From positions 1 through 38,563 of the forward strand of contig JAFWZS010000032.1 in the NCBI GenBank assembly GCA_017522205.1: a DNA stretch of 38,563 nucleotides. Direction: 5' to 3'. A model generated the notes under the pieces. That model saw nothing but the letters and a program-made list of their open reading frames with translations. It ran no database searches and was not told where the DNA came from. The position numbers were made by a program, and so were the translations under genes. Shown in pieces: positions 25,682-34,436 of this stretch; position 1 is the first letter of the stretch; each line of letters opens with the position of its first letter. Source of the stretch: Clostridia bacterium (lineage in GTDB: Bacteria; Bacillota; Clostridia; Oscillospirales; Acutalibacteraceae).

Positions 25682-27019
25682 TTAATAGAAGCCACGACCT
25701 GAAATGAGCTTCCATATATCTCCCGCTGAAATAATTGCCATAAAGGCAAGAAGAGCCACAAGACCTGCTGCGTGAATGTAGGATTCGTACTTCTGTGGAA
25801 TCTTCTTTCTGAAAATAAGCTCGGGGAGCATAAAGAAGAGATGACCGCCGTCAAGTGCAGGCACAGGAAGAAGATTAAAAAGACCGATATTAATGGCAAT
25901 CATAGCCATAAGCATAAACATCTGTGTCCAATCGGCCGTCTCTACGCTTTCGCCTGCAACGTCTGCAATTACAGAAACTGTACCTACGGGACCTGCAAGG
26001 TCATTGAAGCCGTACTGTCCTCTGAGAAGATCAAAAAGGCTTAGGTAAACCATTCTGCCGAGAGAGAATGAATAACCAAAGGCAGTTGAAAGAACCGTGC
26101 TGAAGGTTTTTTCTTCACCGAGAATTACAAAGTCAAATACGGTTACGGTGTTCATTTTAACGTCGGTAAAAGTGAGAGTTTCCTCTCCTCTTTTAACGGT
26201 GAAGTTGTAGATATAATCTTCATCCGCACCGATTGCGTTCATAAGAGTTTCGTTGTCGGTGATTTCTGCATCATTTACCTTGATGATTTTGTCGCCGTCT
26301 TTAAGGCCCTGATCTTTCAGCTTTCCGCTGACGGAAGAGATTATGCAGTCAGGGTCATAAGAGAAATTGCCGCCTGTTCTTTTTGCAAAGGGAACATCGG
26401 TAAGCTCTGTTTTTTCGCCGTCACGAAGTACAACAAAATCATACTTTCCGCTTGTGTTTCTCTGCATAAGAAAGCTGATATCATAGTCGGAATAAACACG
26501 TTTACCGTCAATTTTAAGAAGCTTATCTCCTGCTTTGAGTCCGCCTTCAGAGTTGCTTGTTGCACCCTCGTAAAACTGCAGGATTTCATTTGTTGCAACA
26601 AGAGGAACTTCACCCTCGGCAGGCTTTTCCCAAGGGGCAGCAACGAGAATAATGCAAGCTATAACACCCATAATGAGGTTAAAGGTTGCACCTGCAGCAA
26701 TGATTATCATTCTTTTCCATACCTTCTGATTGCAGAAAGCACGACCGTCTGAGCTTTCCTCTTCTTCACCCTCCATAGAAACGAAACCGCCTATAGGAAA
26801 AAGACGAAGGGCATATTTGGTTTCCTTGCCCTGCTTTTTGAGGATTGTGGGTCCCATACCGAGAGCAAATTCGTTAACCTTTACCCCGAAGAGCTTCGCA
26901 AAGATAAAGTGACCGAATTCGTGCACAAAGATAATAAGTCCGAAAAAGAGAATAGCTATAAGTATAGGAAAAGCCTTTGAAAGAAGCTGGGTTGCGCTGA
27001 GAAGAAAATTAAGGTTCAT
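25682..27019 (-). CDS. rseP: RIP/site-2 metalloprotease RseP (RasP)
   Basis: Intramembrane zinc protease that cleaves anti-sigma factors and signal-peptide remnants. The 445-residue protein has the first membrane helix with the zinc site H33-E-F-G-H37, two PDZ-like domains (EGGLKAGDKLLKIDGKRVYSDYD and SGKLKDQGLKDGDKIIKVNDAEI), and the second active-site helix NLLPVPALDGGHLFF (about residue 390) supplying the third zinc ligand, followed by a last membrane helix. Two PDZ domains are more typical of RseP than of SpoIVFB. ATG 27019 follows AAAGGTA, 16 nt after dxr. Confidence 0.96.
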   Translation of the reverse strand: MNLNFLLSATQLLSKAFPILIAILFFGLIIFVHEFGHFIFAKLFGVKVNEFALGMGPTILKKQGKETKYALRLFPIGGFVSMEGEEEESSDGRAFCNQKVWKRMIIIAAGATFNLIMGVIACIILVAAPWEKPAEGEVPLVATNEILQFYEGATSNSEGGLKAGDKLLKIDGKRVYSDYDISFLMQRNTSGKYDFVVLRDGEKTELTDVPFAKRTGGNFSYDPDCIISSVSGKLKDQGLKDGDKIIKVNDAEITDNETLMNAIGADEDYIYNFTVKRGEETLTFTDVKMNTVTVFDFVILGEEKTFSTVLSTAFGYSFSLGRMVYLSLFDLLRGQYGFNDLAGPVGTVSVIADVAGESVETADWTQMFMLMAMIAINIGLFNLLPVPALDGGHLFFMLPELIFRKKIPQKYESYIHAAGLVALLAFMAIISAGDIWKLISGRGFY

Positions 27020-27034
27020 ATATCTGTACCTTTC

Positions 27035-28183
27035 TTAAATGTATTGTATCACTCTTTCTCTTGCCCATCTGTCTGCTTCAAGAACATCTGAAAGAGTGTA
27101 CTGTTTTTCTGTAAACTTTGCTTCTGAAGTTGCCTTTTTGACTAAGTCGGCAATCTGCAGAAAACTGATTTTTCCCTGACGGAAAAGCTGATTTGCCATT
27201 TCGTTTGCACCATTTGCTACACAAGGGTAAAGACCGCCCTTTGTAATGGCATCACGGCATATATTTATACACCTGAAGGTATCATAGTCGGGCTTATAGA
27301 AGGTGAGGTTTGAGTATTCCCAAAGATTCAGCTTCCTTACGGGTGACTCAAAACGTTGGGGGTAAGTCAGAGCATACTGTATGGGAATTCTCATATCGGG
27401 TACACCCAGCTGAGCAATTACGGAGTTATCCTTATACTCAATCAGCGAGTGAACAATGCTTTCACGGTGAACAACGATGTCAATATCTGACGGGTCAACA
27501 TCAAAGAGCCACACGGCTTCAATAAGCTCCAGACCTTTATTCATCATCGTGGCGCTGTCAACGGTGATTTTTGCACCCATACTCCAGTTGGGATGATTAA
27601 GGGCTTCTTTGAGCGTTACATTTTTAAGGTCGTCTCTTGTCTTTCCGAAGAAAGGTCCACCTGAAGCCGTTAATATAATTGACTTAAGCTCCTCTTTTTT
27701 ATTCATACCCTGAAGACATTGGAAAATTGCACTGTGCTCGCTGTCAACCGGAAGAATTGCTACACCCTTTTCCTTTGCTTTTTTCATAACAAGCTCACCG
27801 CCTGCCACAAGGGTTTCCTTATTGGCAAGAGCAATTGTTTTCCCGTTTTCAATGGCTTTTAAGGTGGGTTCAAGTCCTGCGATACCGACAACGGAATTGA
27901 GCACTGTGTCAGCTTCATTTGCTGCAGCACATTCAATAACGCCTTCTTTACCCATAAGCACCTTCGTGGAGGTATCCTTTACTGAAAGGGCAAGGTCCTT
28001 TGCAGCCTTTTCGTCAGCCATGGCAGCATAAAGAGGCTTATATTTTCTTATCTGCTCTTCAATTGTTTTAATGTTTGTGTTACCCGTAAGGGCAACCACT
28101 TCATAGCCGCATTTATCAACAACGTCAAGAGCCTGAGTTCCGATTGAACCTGTTGAGCCTAAAATTGTAAGCTTCTGTGCCAT
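27035..28183 (-). CDS. dxr: 1-deoxy-D-xylulose-5-phosphate reductoisomerase
   Basis: NADPH-dependent enzyme of the MEP pathway making 2-C-methyl-erythritol 4-phosphate; fosmidomycin target. The 382-residue product shows the NADPH site LGSTGSIGTQALDVV (8-22), LANKETLVAGG, the metal/substrate motif LPVDSEHSAIFQC, LTASGGPF, and MGAKITVDSATMMNKGLELIEA. The C-terminal helical domain is complete. ATG 28183 has AAAGGAGGTCA upstream. Middle of the pyrH operon, between cdsA and rseP. Confidence 0.98.
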   Translation of the reverse strand: MAQKLTILGSTGSIGTQALDVVDKCGYEVVALTGNTNIKTIEEQIRKYKPLYAAMADEKAAKDLALSVKDTSTKVLMGKEGVIECAAANEADTVLNSVVGIAGLEPTLKAIENGKTIALANKETLVAGGELVMKKAKEKGVAILPVDSEHSAIFQCLQGMNKKEELKSIILTASGGPFFGKTRDDLKNVTLKEALNHPNWSMGAKITVDSATMMNKGLELIEAVWLFDVDPSDIDIVVHRESIVHSLIEYKDNSVIAQLGVPDMRIPIQYALTYPQRFESPVRKLNLWEYSNLTFYKPDYDTFRCINICRDAITKGGLYPCVANGANEMANQLFRQGKISFLQIADLVKKATSEAKFTEKQYTLSDVLEADRWARERVIQYI

Positions 28184-28213
28184 AAACTGACCTCCTTTTA
28201 GTAAACTTATGAA

Positions 28214-29125
28214 TCAAAGGGAAAGTAAATACATTATTCCGTAAAGTGTGGGGAAGACAAATACACAGCTGTCGAATCTGTCCATAATTCCGCCGTGACC
28301 GGGAATCAGCTTGCTGAAATCCTTGATATCGTGGTTTCTTTTAAGCACTGAAGCTGCAAGATCACCCACCATACTTACACCTGAAACTGCAATTGTGATG
28401 GGTATGATTGCAAGATATTTCATATAGCCTGTTCCGTAAATGGGATAGTCCCAGAAGTACATACCGATAAGGTGGAAGATGAACAGAAGAAGCGGAGCAA
28501 AGAGACCAGAGATAACAAGTCCGCCGATTGCACCCTCAACTGACTTTTTGGGGCTGATTACTGGACACATTTTGTGCTTGCCCAACTTACTGCCGACGAT
28601 GTAGGCGAAGGTATCCGTAAGCCATGAACAAACAAAGCACATGCCTACCATAAAGACGCCTTCATAGTGCTTGAAATTGGGATTGAAGTCGTTTATGTCG
28701 TTAAGTCTGATAATGCAGGAAAAGGCATTGGGGAGAAAAATTGAAGAGAAAACTGCCATAACTGCATCCATGTATCTGACGTTTTTGTTATCGAATACGC
28801 TTATTGCAAGCATAAGCATTGTGTAAAAGCCGTAAAGCACACCCACTGCAGGAACTGCAATTTTATAGCTCACTGCGAAGACGGTGAAGGCACTTACTGC
28901 ACCTGCAATGCCGATAATAAGCTTACTCTTTCCACCGGCTACGTGAATAAGCTCATAGGTAGCCATAGCTGAAATAAGAGCCACAACAACGGTATAGATT
29001 ATTCTGATGTTCGCCATAAAGGAAATCAGGAACACCACGAGAAGTGCTATGATAACAAGGCTTGAAATAAAACGGTCATTTTTCCTTGTGAAAATTGTTC
29101 TTTCTTTTTTATTCGTTTTACTCAT
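28214..29125 (-). CDS. cdsA: Phosphatidate cytidylyltransferase
   Basis: Membrane enzyme making CDP-diacylglycerol from phosphatidic acid and CTP, the branch point of phospholipid synthesis. The 303-residue protein has a charged N-terminal stretch, about eight membrane helices and the family signature LKRNHDIKDFSKLIPGHGG followed by MDRFDS near the C terminus, plus SPKKSVEGAIGG earlier. ATG 29125 follows GGTGAGG. It follows uppS by 14 nt. Confidence 0.96.
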   Translation of the reverse strand: MSKTNKKERTIFTRKNDRFISSLVIIALLVVFLISFMANIRIIYTVVVALISAMATYELIHVAGGKSKLIIGIAGAVSAFTVFAVSYKIAVPAVGVLYGFYTMLMLAISVFDNKNVRYMDAVMAVFSSIFLPNAFSCIIRLNDINDFNPNFKHYEGVFMVGMCFVCSWLTDTFAYIVGSKLGKHKMCPVISPKKSVEGAIGGLVISGLFAPLLLFIFHLIGMYFWDYPIYGTGYMKYLAIIPITIAVSGVSMVGDLAASVLKRNHDIKDFSKLIPGHGGIMDRFDSCVFVFPTLYGIMYLLSL

Positions 29126-29139
29126 TTTTAAACCTCACC

Positions 29140-29862
29140 TTAAACGCCACCGAAACGGCGGTTTCTTTTTGAATATTCTTCTAATGCTCTGTCTAAATCT
29201 TCGGGTGTGTAGTCAGGCCACAGAACATCGTCAATGTAAAGCTCTGCGTAGGCTGACTGCCACAGAAGAAAGTTTGAAAGTCGGTATTCACCGCTTGGTC
29301 TGATAATAAGGTCGGGGTCAGGCTGGTCTGCAGTATAGATGCCCGAAGAAATCATATCCTCGTCAATATCGTCGGGACTGATCTCGCCTCTTTTTACCTT
29401 TTCTGCAATCTCCTTAACGGATTTCACAATTTCAGCTCTGCCGCCGTAATTTACAGCAAGATTCACGTAGGTCTTGGTTTTGTCGCTTGAACGACTTTCA
29501 ACCTCGTCCATCATTTTCACAATATCCTTGGGCATACCCTCTCTTGAGCCGATGAAGCGGATGTGAATTCCTGCCTCCTCGTTTTCAAGTACTCTCTCCT
29601 TCATTTCGTCAAGGTACTTACGAAGGAGGTTCATTATTGCGGCAACCTCGGTTTTTGAACGTTTCCAGTTTTCCGTTGAAAAGGCATAAAAGGTAACGTA
29701 CTTTATTCCGATGTCGGCACAGTATTTTGAAATTGTTCTGAAAACCTCTGCACCCACCTTATGACCTTCGGTGCGCTTAAGTCCTCTTTGCTTTGCCCAT
29801 CTGCCGTTGCCGTCCATAATGATTGCAACATGCTGAGGGAGTAATATATCTTTTTTGTCCAT
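29140..29862 (-). CDS. uppS: Isoprenyl transferase (undecaprenyl diphosphate synthase)
   Basis: Cis-prenyltransferase making the C55 lipid carrier used by MraY and MurG of the dcw cluster. The 240-residue product has HVAIIMDGNGRWAKQRGL (catalytic D17), the GHKVGAE segment, YAFSTENWKR, LAVNYGGRAEI and the C-terminal PDLIIRPSGEYRLSNFLLWQSAYAE region, all typical. ATG 29862 follows AGAGGA. Separated from frr by 173 nt containing a hairpin. Confidence 0.98.
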   Translation of the reverse strand: MDKKDILLPQHVAIIMDGNGRWAKQRGLKRTEGHKVGAEVFRTISKYCADIGIKYVTFYAFSTENWKRSKTEVAAIMNLLRKYLDEMKERVLENEEAGIHIRFIGSREGMPKDIVKMMDEVESRSSDKTKTYVNLAVNYGGRAEIVKSVKEIAEKVKRGEISPDDIDEDMISSGIYTADQPDPDLIIRPSGEYRLSNFLLWQSAYAELYIDDVLWPDYTPEDLDRALEEYSKRNRRFGGV

Positions 29863-30000
29863 AACAGTCCTCTTTTGTGTTTCAGTTCTTGAATTTCTGC
29901 ACCTCGATTCTACCTCTTGTTACTAAAAATAAACTAAGAGAAATGTGCAGAAATGCAAAATCTGAACTCTTAATAAAAAGCTCCTTAAACAGCCTTAAAT

Positions 30001-30020
30001 GGGGCTGCATACACAGCCCC
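30001..30020 (-). other. Hairpin between frr and uppS
   Basis: A perfect GC-rich 7-bp stem ggggctg/cagcccc (30001-30007 with 30014-30020, 6-nt loop) lies 16 nt after the frr stop. On the minus strand it is followed by AUUUAAGG, too short a U-run for a good terminator, so it could be an mRNA processing or attenuation element. No clear new promoter for uppS follows it. Confidence 0.5.
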
Positions 30021-30035
30021 ACTATTACGGTTATT

Positions 30036-30590
30036 TTATACAGACATAATTTCCTTCTGCTTCTTGTCTGAAATCTCGTCGATTTCCTTGATAAAGCTGT
30101 CAGTAATCTTCTGGATTTCCTTTTCGCCGTCCTTAAGGTCGTCTTCTGTGATTTCTGAGTTCTTTTTCATAGCCTTGAGCTTTTCAAGGCAGTCACGGCG
30201 GATTGAACGGGCAGCGACCTTTGAGTTTTCAGCAATCTTCTGGATATCCTTAACGAGTTCCTTTCTTCTGTCCTCTGTGAGGGGCGGGAAGGTAAGTCTG
30301 ATCATTGAACCGTCATTCTGAGGATTGATGCCGATATCTGAGGTCTGGATAGCTTTTTCAATTGCTTTGAGAACTGACTTGTCCCAAGGCTGAATTGTAA
30401 GGATTCTTGCTTCTGCAACTGAAACTGATGCAAGCTGATTAATAGGTGTGGGTGTGCCGTAGTAGTCCACCTGAACTCTGTCAAGAATCTGAGGGTTAGC
30501 TCTGCCTGCACGGATTGCACCGTATTCTGAAACAAGAGCGTTTACGGTTTTGCCCATCTTTGTTTTAGCGGTTTCATAAACTGTTTTCAT
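30036..30590 (-). CDS. frr: Ribosome recycling factor
   Basis: Splits post-termination ribosomes together with EF-G. The 184-residue, all-helical/beta-alpha-beta protein matches the family length (about 185) and motifs: GRANPQILDRVQVDYYGTPTPINQLA, ILTIQPWDKSVLKAIEKAIQTSDIGINPQNDG, IRLTFPPLTEDRRKELVKD and the C-terminal EKEIQKITDSFIKEID helix. ATG 30590 follows GAGAGGAAA. It follows pyrH by 38 nt. Confidence 0.98.
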   Translation of the reverse strand: MKTVYETAKTKMGKTVNALVSEYGAIRAGRANPQILDRVQVDYYGTPTPINQLASVSVAEARILTIQPWDKSVLKAIEKAIQTSDIGINPQNDGSMIRLTFPPLTEDRRKELVKDIQKIAENSKVAARSIRRDCLEKLKAMKKNSEITEDDLKDGEKEIQKITDSFIKEIDEISDKKQKEIMSV

Positions 30591-30628
30591 AATAATGTTT
30601 CCTCTCTGTTATATGTTTTAAAGTTGAA

Positions 30629-31333
30629 TTATTCAACAACTGTACCGATTGATTCGCCCTTAAGGGCTCTTACGATATTCTTCGGGTCGTCAAGATTGAA
30701 CACAAGAATTGAAATCTTGTTGTCTCTGCAAAGAGAAGCAGCCGTGCTGTCCATAACCTTGAGCTCCTTTGAAAGAACCTCTGAATGTGTGAGTCTGTCG
30801 TATTTCACTGCGTCAGCGAACTTGTTGGGGTCTTTGTCATATACACCGTCAACGTTGGTTGCCTTGAAGATAATTTCAGCTTCAATTTCTGCTGCACGAA
30901 GAGCTGCAGTTGTGTCAGTTGAGAAGAAGGGGTTACCTGTTCCGCAACCGAAGATAACAACCTTGCCTTCTTCGAGATTTTTCACAGCTTCACGCTTTGT
31001 GAAAATTTCTGCAACCTGGGGCATTACAAGTGAAGTCATAACCGTAGCCTTTACACCAAGCTGCTCGAGTGTGTCGCAAAGAGCAAGTGAGTTAATTGTT
31101 GTTGCAAGCATACCCATCTGGTCAGCTCTTACACGGTCCATTTCTCCACTGCTTCTGCCTCTCCAGAAATTGCCGCCGCCAACAACAAGGCCGATTTCCA
31201 CGCCAAGCTCTTTACATTCTTTGATGATTTCACAAATCTCTGTTACTGTGTCAAAATTGATACCCTTGCCCTCTTTACCGGCAAGAACCTCACCGCTGAG
31301 TTTAAGAAGTATTCTCTTATATTTACTCTGCAT
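30629..31333 (-). CDS. pyrH: UMP kinase
   Basis: Hexameric amino-acid-kinase-fold enzyme phosphorylating UMP to UDP. The 234-residue product has the nucleotide loop [45 protein letters not shown] and [14 protein letters not shown]. The start is set at ATG 31333 (MQSKYKR), which has GGAGGTG 6 nt upstream; the GTG at 31342 lies inside that site's spacing and is not suitable. First gene of the operon. rpsB and tsf, which usually precede pyrH, are not here. Confidence 0.97.
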   Translation of the reverse strand: MQSKYKRILLKLSGEVLAGKEGKGINFDTVTEICEIIKECKELGVEIGLVVGGGNFWRGRSSGEMDRVRADQMGMLATTINSLALCDTLEQLGVKATVMTSLVMPQVAEIFTKREAVKNLEEGKVVIFGCGTGNPFFSTDTTAALRAAEIEAEIIFKATNVDGVYDKDPNKFADAVKYDRLTHSEVLSKELKVMDSTAASLCRDNKISILVFNLDDPKNIVRALKGESIGTVVE

Positions 31334-31370
31334 TTCGGACACCTCCGTATTTTCGTTTTAATTCCCTTAT

Positions 31371-31399
31371 ATTTTACTAAATTAAGGGGGTTATGTAAA
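31371..31399 (-). promoter_or_regulatory. Predicted promoter of the pyrH operon
   Basis: Minus strand TTTACA (31399-31394), 17-nt spacer, TAAAAT (31376-31371), about 38 nt before the pyrH start. An inverted repeat ccctta/taaggg overlaps the spacer and -10 and could be a control site. No strong terminator separates the upstream GH28 gene, so read-through is possible. Confidence 0.55.
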
Positions 31400-31418
31400 G
31401 TCTTTTTTTTGTTTTTTC

Positions 31419-32777
31419 TCAGATTATTTTAATATTATCCGTATCTTCGTCGGCGCTTTCTGCAGTAAACCTGATTAAATCAAGATTCTTTACATTTTCA
31501 GCATAAAGTCCGTGAGCATAACTGTCGCAGATATCACCGAATTTTGCAAAAGACTTTTCGATTGTAACGTTTTCTGCGTTCTTTATGAAGATGCAGGAAT
31601 TCTCGCTTTCGGTAATGCCCACATCAATTGCGGGACGAAGATCATATATACCACAGTTCCACTTTGAGGTTTTTGTGAGAGTAACCTGAAGATTTTCAAA
31701 GGAAATATCCTTTATGGGGTTGTTTTCCGTTCCGTGGATGAGAACACCGTTTTCACCAAGGCAGGTAATGTTTCTGAAACGCACATTCTTTATGCTGCCA
31801 CAGGTAGTATTTTCGTCACGGCGGAAGGCGGTGATTGCAACAGGCTCTGCACTGCCCCACCAATCGGGACAAAAGCGTCTTGTTTCGATAATAATATCGG
31901 AGAAAGACACATTCTCAACGTTTCCGCAGTCACGTATCTGAATGGAAATTCCTCGGTTTGAGTTTGAAATTACGCAGTTGCTTACGATTACATTTCTGAA
32001 ATCGTTTATACCCTCTGTACCGATTTTGATTGCAGCTGAAGTGGATGTAAGAGTACAGTCTGAAATCACAATGTTTTCACATCTGCCGTATTCGCTGTTG
32101 CCCTTTGAGTTTTTAAGGCAGATACAGTCGTCAGCACAGGTTACGTGGCAGCCGAGAATTCTTACGTTTGTGCAGTGGTCGGGGTCAATACCGTCACTGT
32201 TTGCTACATCAAGAGGGTTGAGAATTCTTATTTTTGAAATAAGCACATCGTCACAGCCTGCCGGATGAAGTGTCCAGAAAGGAGCATCCTTGATTGTAAC
32301 ATCCTTTACGGTTATATGGTTACTGTTTTCGATATAGATTGTAGTTGGTCTGGGATAGAAGTTACCGGTTACATAGTACTGATCTTTTCTTTCAACAAAG
32401 GCATAGCAGTTGGCGTCAATTGTACCCTCACCGCTGATTACTGCGCCGTGAGCCTTGTAGCCGTAAATGAAGGCAAAAGAGGGTTTGCCCGTTACGGGAT
32501 TTCCTACAAGGGCAGTTTTCGGGTCATTTATGGTACTGCAAGGTCTGATATAGGAGTTGATGTCTGCACTTGCCTTAAGAGTTGCACCCTTCTGAATGTA
32601 GAGTTCAACGTTTTCTTTAAGAGCAAGTGAGTGGCTGTAATATGTACCTGCAGCCTCAAGAATTACCGTACCGCCTCCGTTTTTATGGCAGTCGTCAATA
32701 GCCTTCTGAATTGCATCACCGTCGTCGGTTACACCGTCACAGAGTGCACCGTAGCTTTTTACGTTATAGTATTTCAT
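31419..32777 (-). CDS. Glycoside hydrolase family 28-like beta-helix protein
   Basis: Right-handed parallel beta-helix protein related to polygalacturonases (GH28), predicted to act on a pectin- or rhamnogalacturonan-type oligosaccharide. The 452-residue product starts with the pectate-lyase-superfamily segment YNVKSYGALCDGVTDDGDAIQKAID. Of the GH28 active-site motifs, NSDGID (193-198, for NTD) and ADDC (215-218, for the DD pair) are present and RGISIQIRD (275-283) fits the RIK motif, but the catalytic-region His normally in a G-H-G segment is replaced (TSAAIKIG, 246-253). There is no signal peptide, so it should be cytoplasmic and act on imported oligomers, if active. ATG 32777 follows AAGGAG. 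It lies 12 nt after a secreted acyl hydrolase gene, suggesting co-transcription. Confidence 0.85.
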   Translation of the reverse strand: MKYYNVKSYGALCDGVTDDGDAIQKAIDDCHKNGGGTVILEAAGTYYSHSLALKENVELYIQKGATLKASADINSYIRPCSTINDPKTALVGNPVTGKPSFAFIYGYKAHGAVISGEGTIDANCYAFVERKDQYYVTGNFYPRPTTIYIENSNHITVKDVTIKDAPFWTLHPAGCDDVLISKIRILNPLDVANSDGIDPDHCTNVRILGCHVTCADDCICLKNSKGNSEYGRCENIVISDCTLTSTSAAIKIGTEGINDFRNVIVSNCVISNSNRGISIQIRDCGNVENVSFSDIIIETRRFCPDWWGSAEPVAITAFRRDENTTCGSIKNVRFRNITCLGENGVLIHGTENNPIKDISFENLQVTLTKTSKWNCGIYDLRPAIDVGITESENSCIFIKNAENVTIEKSFAKFGDICDSYAHGLYAENVKNLDLIRFTAESADEDTDNIKII

Positions 32778-32789
32778 CTGCTTTGCTCC

Positions 32790-34400
32790 TTATTTTTTAA
32801 GTCCTTCAAACCAATTTATGATTGTGGAGTAAAGGGATTCGAGAATTACAAAGATTCTTACAAAGAAGTTGCTTTCACCGTCAAGAATGTTCGCTTTTCT
32901 TTCACTGCCGGTAAGTGAAGTGAGCTTTCCGGTGGTGTTGTTGAAGTGCATAAACTGAGGATAGCTTTCGTTGTCGTGAACTGTAGGCTGATTTTCTGCA
33001 GTAATAAGCCATGAAAGGAAATCTGTGCAGTCGGTATAGTAATCAAGACCTACGTGTCTGTTATACTTGATATACCATGTGTACTCGGGATAAACGCCCG
33101 TTGAAGCATCAACAATAAGGTCGGTTGAAACGTGGTTATGGCTCTTGTCAGCACAGACAGTACCGAGAGCTTCGTAACTTTCATCACCTAAGGTTTTGCC
33201 CCAGAGTGCAGTTGTTGCACCGCCTGCCTCGTGATAAGTTTCAATCAGGCAGTCGCTCTGTTCATAGGCTGTTGTTGTGCAGGGTGCACCCACAAAGCCA
33301 TAAGATGAAAGAAGAACTATCTCTGTTCCGCTGAGTCTCACCTTTTCCATAAGCTCGTGCGCTTTAACCTGAACGCCATAGTGGTATTCGTCAATTTTTC
33401 TCTCGAATTCAGCGTTGAGCTTGTCGCCGAACATGGCCTTTTTTGCGCCCTCATAGTAGTTATCGGGTACAAATGACCAGAAACCGGGACAGCTACCCAG
33501 AGATTTCACAAGAATTTCGTTATACACTCTGTCACTCAGCTCAAACAGTGATTCGTCTATAAAACCGTCAAGTCCCTTTGAAAGTGCGGGGAACATTTCA
33601 GTTACGGTTTTGAGAAGAGCCATAAGAATCTGCATATCAACCTTGTCACGCTGGAAAGCGAAAAGATACTCAGTGAGAAGCTTTGTGTCAAGGGTGAGAT
33701 TCTTGTTGAGAAGCTCACCTACCATATCCATACCGTGATAAGCTGTCATAGCATAGATCATTCTGCATACAGATTCATTGCCGTATTTTGAAAGATATGC
33801 GTTGGTCATTACGCCGCCCATACTGCAAGGAATAAGAGTTACTTTACTGCAATTCTCAGCCTTTTTGACATTTTCGATGAAAGCATTAAGCTTTTCAGCA
33901 GTAGCCATAGGATCAAGGCGCCAGTCGTAGTTGAAAAAATAGGAGTTCTCTGCACCTACGGTTTTAATAGCCGCAGCGATTACTGCTTCTTCATCAGCAA
34001 GGCGAGCACTTAAATCCCATTCATCGGGATAATTGTCAAGTGAAAGAGGAAAAGTCTTTGTGGTTACATTGTGCTTTGAGTTGCCCTCTTCATCACACGC
34101 CATACACTCAAATATACTGTCATACACGTCTCCCACAACTGCATCCGCAAGTGCCTGCCAGTCCTTTGTAAAAAGGAATTTTACTGCATCAGGAAGAGCT
34201 CTGCCTACGAGTGCAAAGATTGTTTCGGTTTTAGGACCATAAACCTGCTCACCTGTTTCACCGTCAGTAAGAGGATATGAGCCCATACCGCTGACAACAA
34301 TTACGGGGGCTTCTTCCTTTGCAAAGGCTACAGGAAGTATTGTGAGAAGCATAATAGCAGCCATTGTAAGTGCAAGAATTTTTCTTAATGTTTTTTTCAT
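32790..34400 (-). CDS. Secreted LCAT-like alpha/beta hydrolase (lipase/acyltransferase family)
   Basis: Probable extracellular acyl hydrolase. The 536-residue protein has a classic signal peptide (1-27, cleavage near VAFA-KE), the alpha/beta-hydrolase start PVIVVSGMGSYPL, the LCAT-family block FFNYDWRLDPMATAEKL (about 154-170), and the nucleophile elbow IPCSMGGVMTNAYL with S193 (C in place of the usual H before Ser). A HNHVSTD segment near residue 423 could supply the catalytic His. The last 25 residues (FFVRIFVILESLYSTIINWF and on) form a hydrophobic/amphipathic helix that may anchor it to membrane or wall. The substrate is not evident. ATG 34400 follows AAAGGAGAG. Confidence 0.75.
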   Translation of the reverse strand: MKKTLRKILALTMAAIMLLTILPVAFAKEEAPVIVVSGMGSYPLTDGETGEQVYGPKTETIFALVGRALPDAVKFLFTKDWQALADAVVGDVYDSIFECMACDEEGNSKHNVTTKTFPLSLDNYPDEWDLSARLADEEAVIAAAIKTVGAENSYFFNYDWRLDPMATAEKLNAFIENVKKAENCSKVTLIPCSMGGVMTNAYLSKYGNESVCRMIYAMTAYHGMDMVGELLNKNLTLDTKLLTEYLFAFQRDKVDMQILMALLKTVTEMFPALSKGLDGFIDESLFELSDRVYNEILVKSLGSCPGFWSFVPDNYYEGAKKAMFGDKLNAEFERKIDEYHYGVQVKAHELMEKVRLSGTEIVLLSSYGFVGAPCTTTAYEQSDCLIETYHEAGGATTALWGKTLGDESYEALGTVCADKSHNHVSTDLIVDASTGVYPEYTWYIKYNRHVGLDYYTDCTDFLSWLITAENQPTVHDNESYPQFMHFNNTTGKLTSLTGSERKANILDGESNFFVRIFVILESLYSTIINWFEGLKK

Positions 34401-34436
34401 AATGTTCTCTCCTTTCGGGATTACAGTTTTGCTCTT

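Noticed and set aside
30624..31361. 245-codon plus-strand open frame opposite pyrH
   Set aside because: Complete antisense of a clear UMP kinase gene; Ser/Leu-rich low-complexity translation with no start signal.
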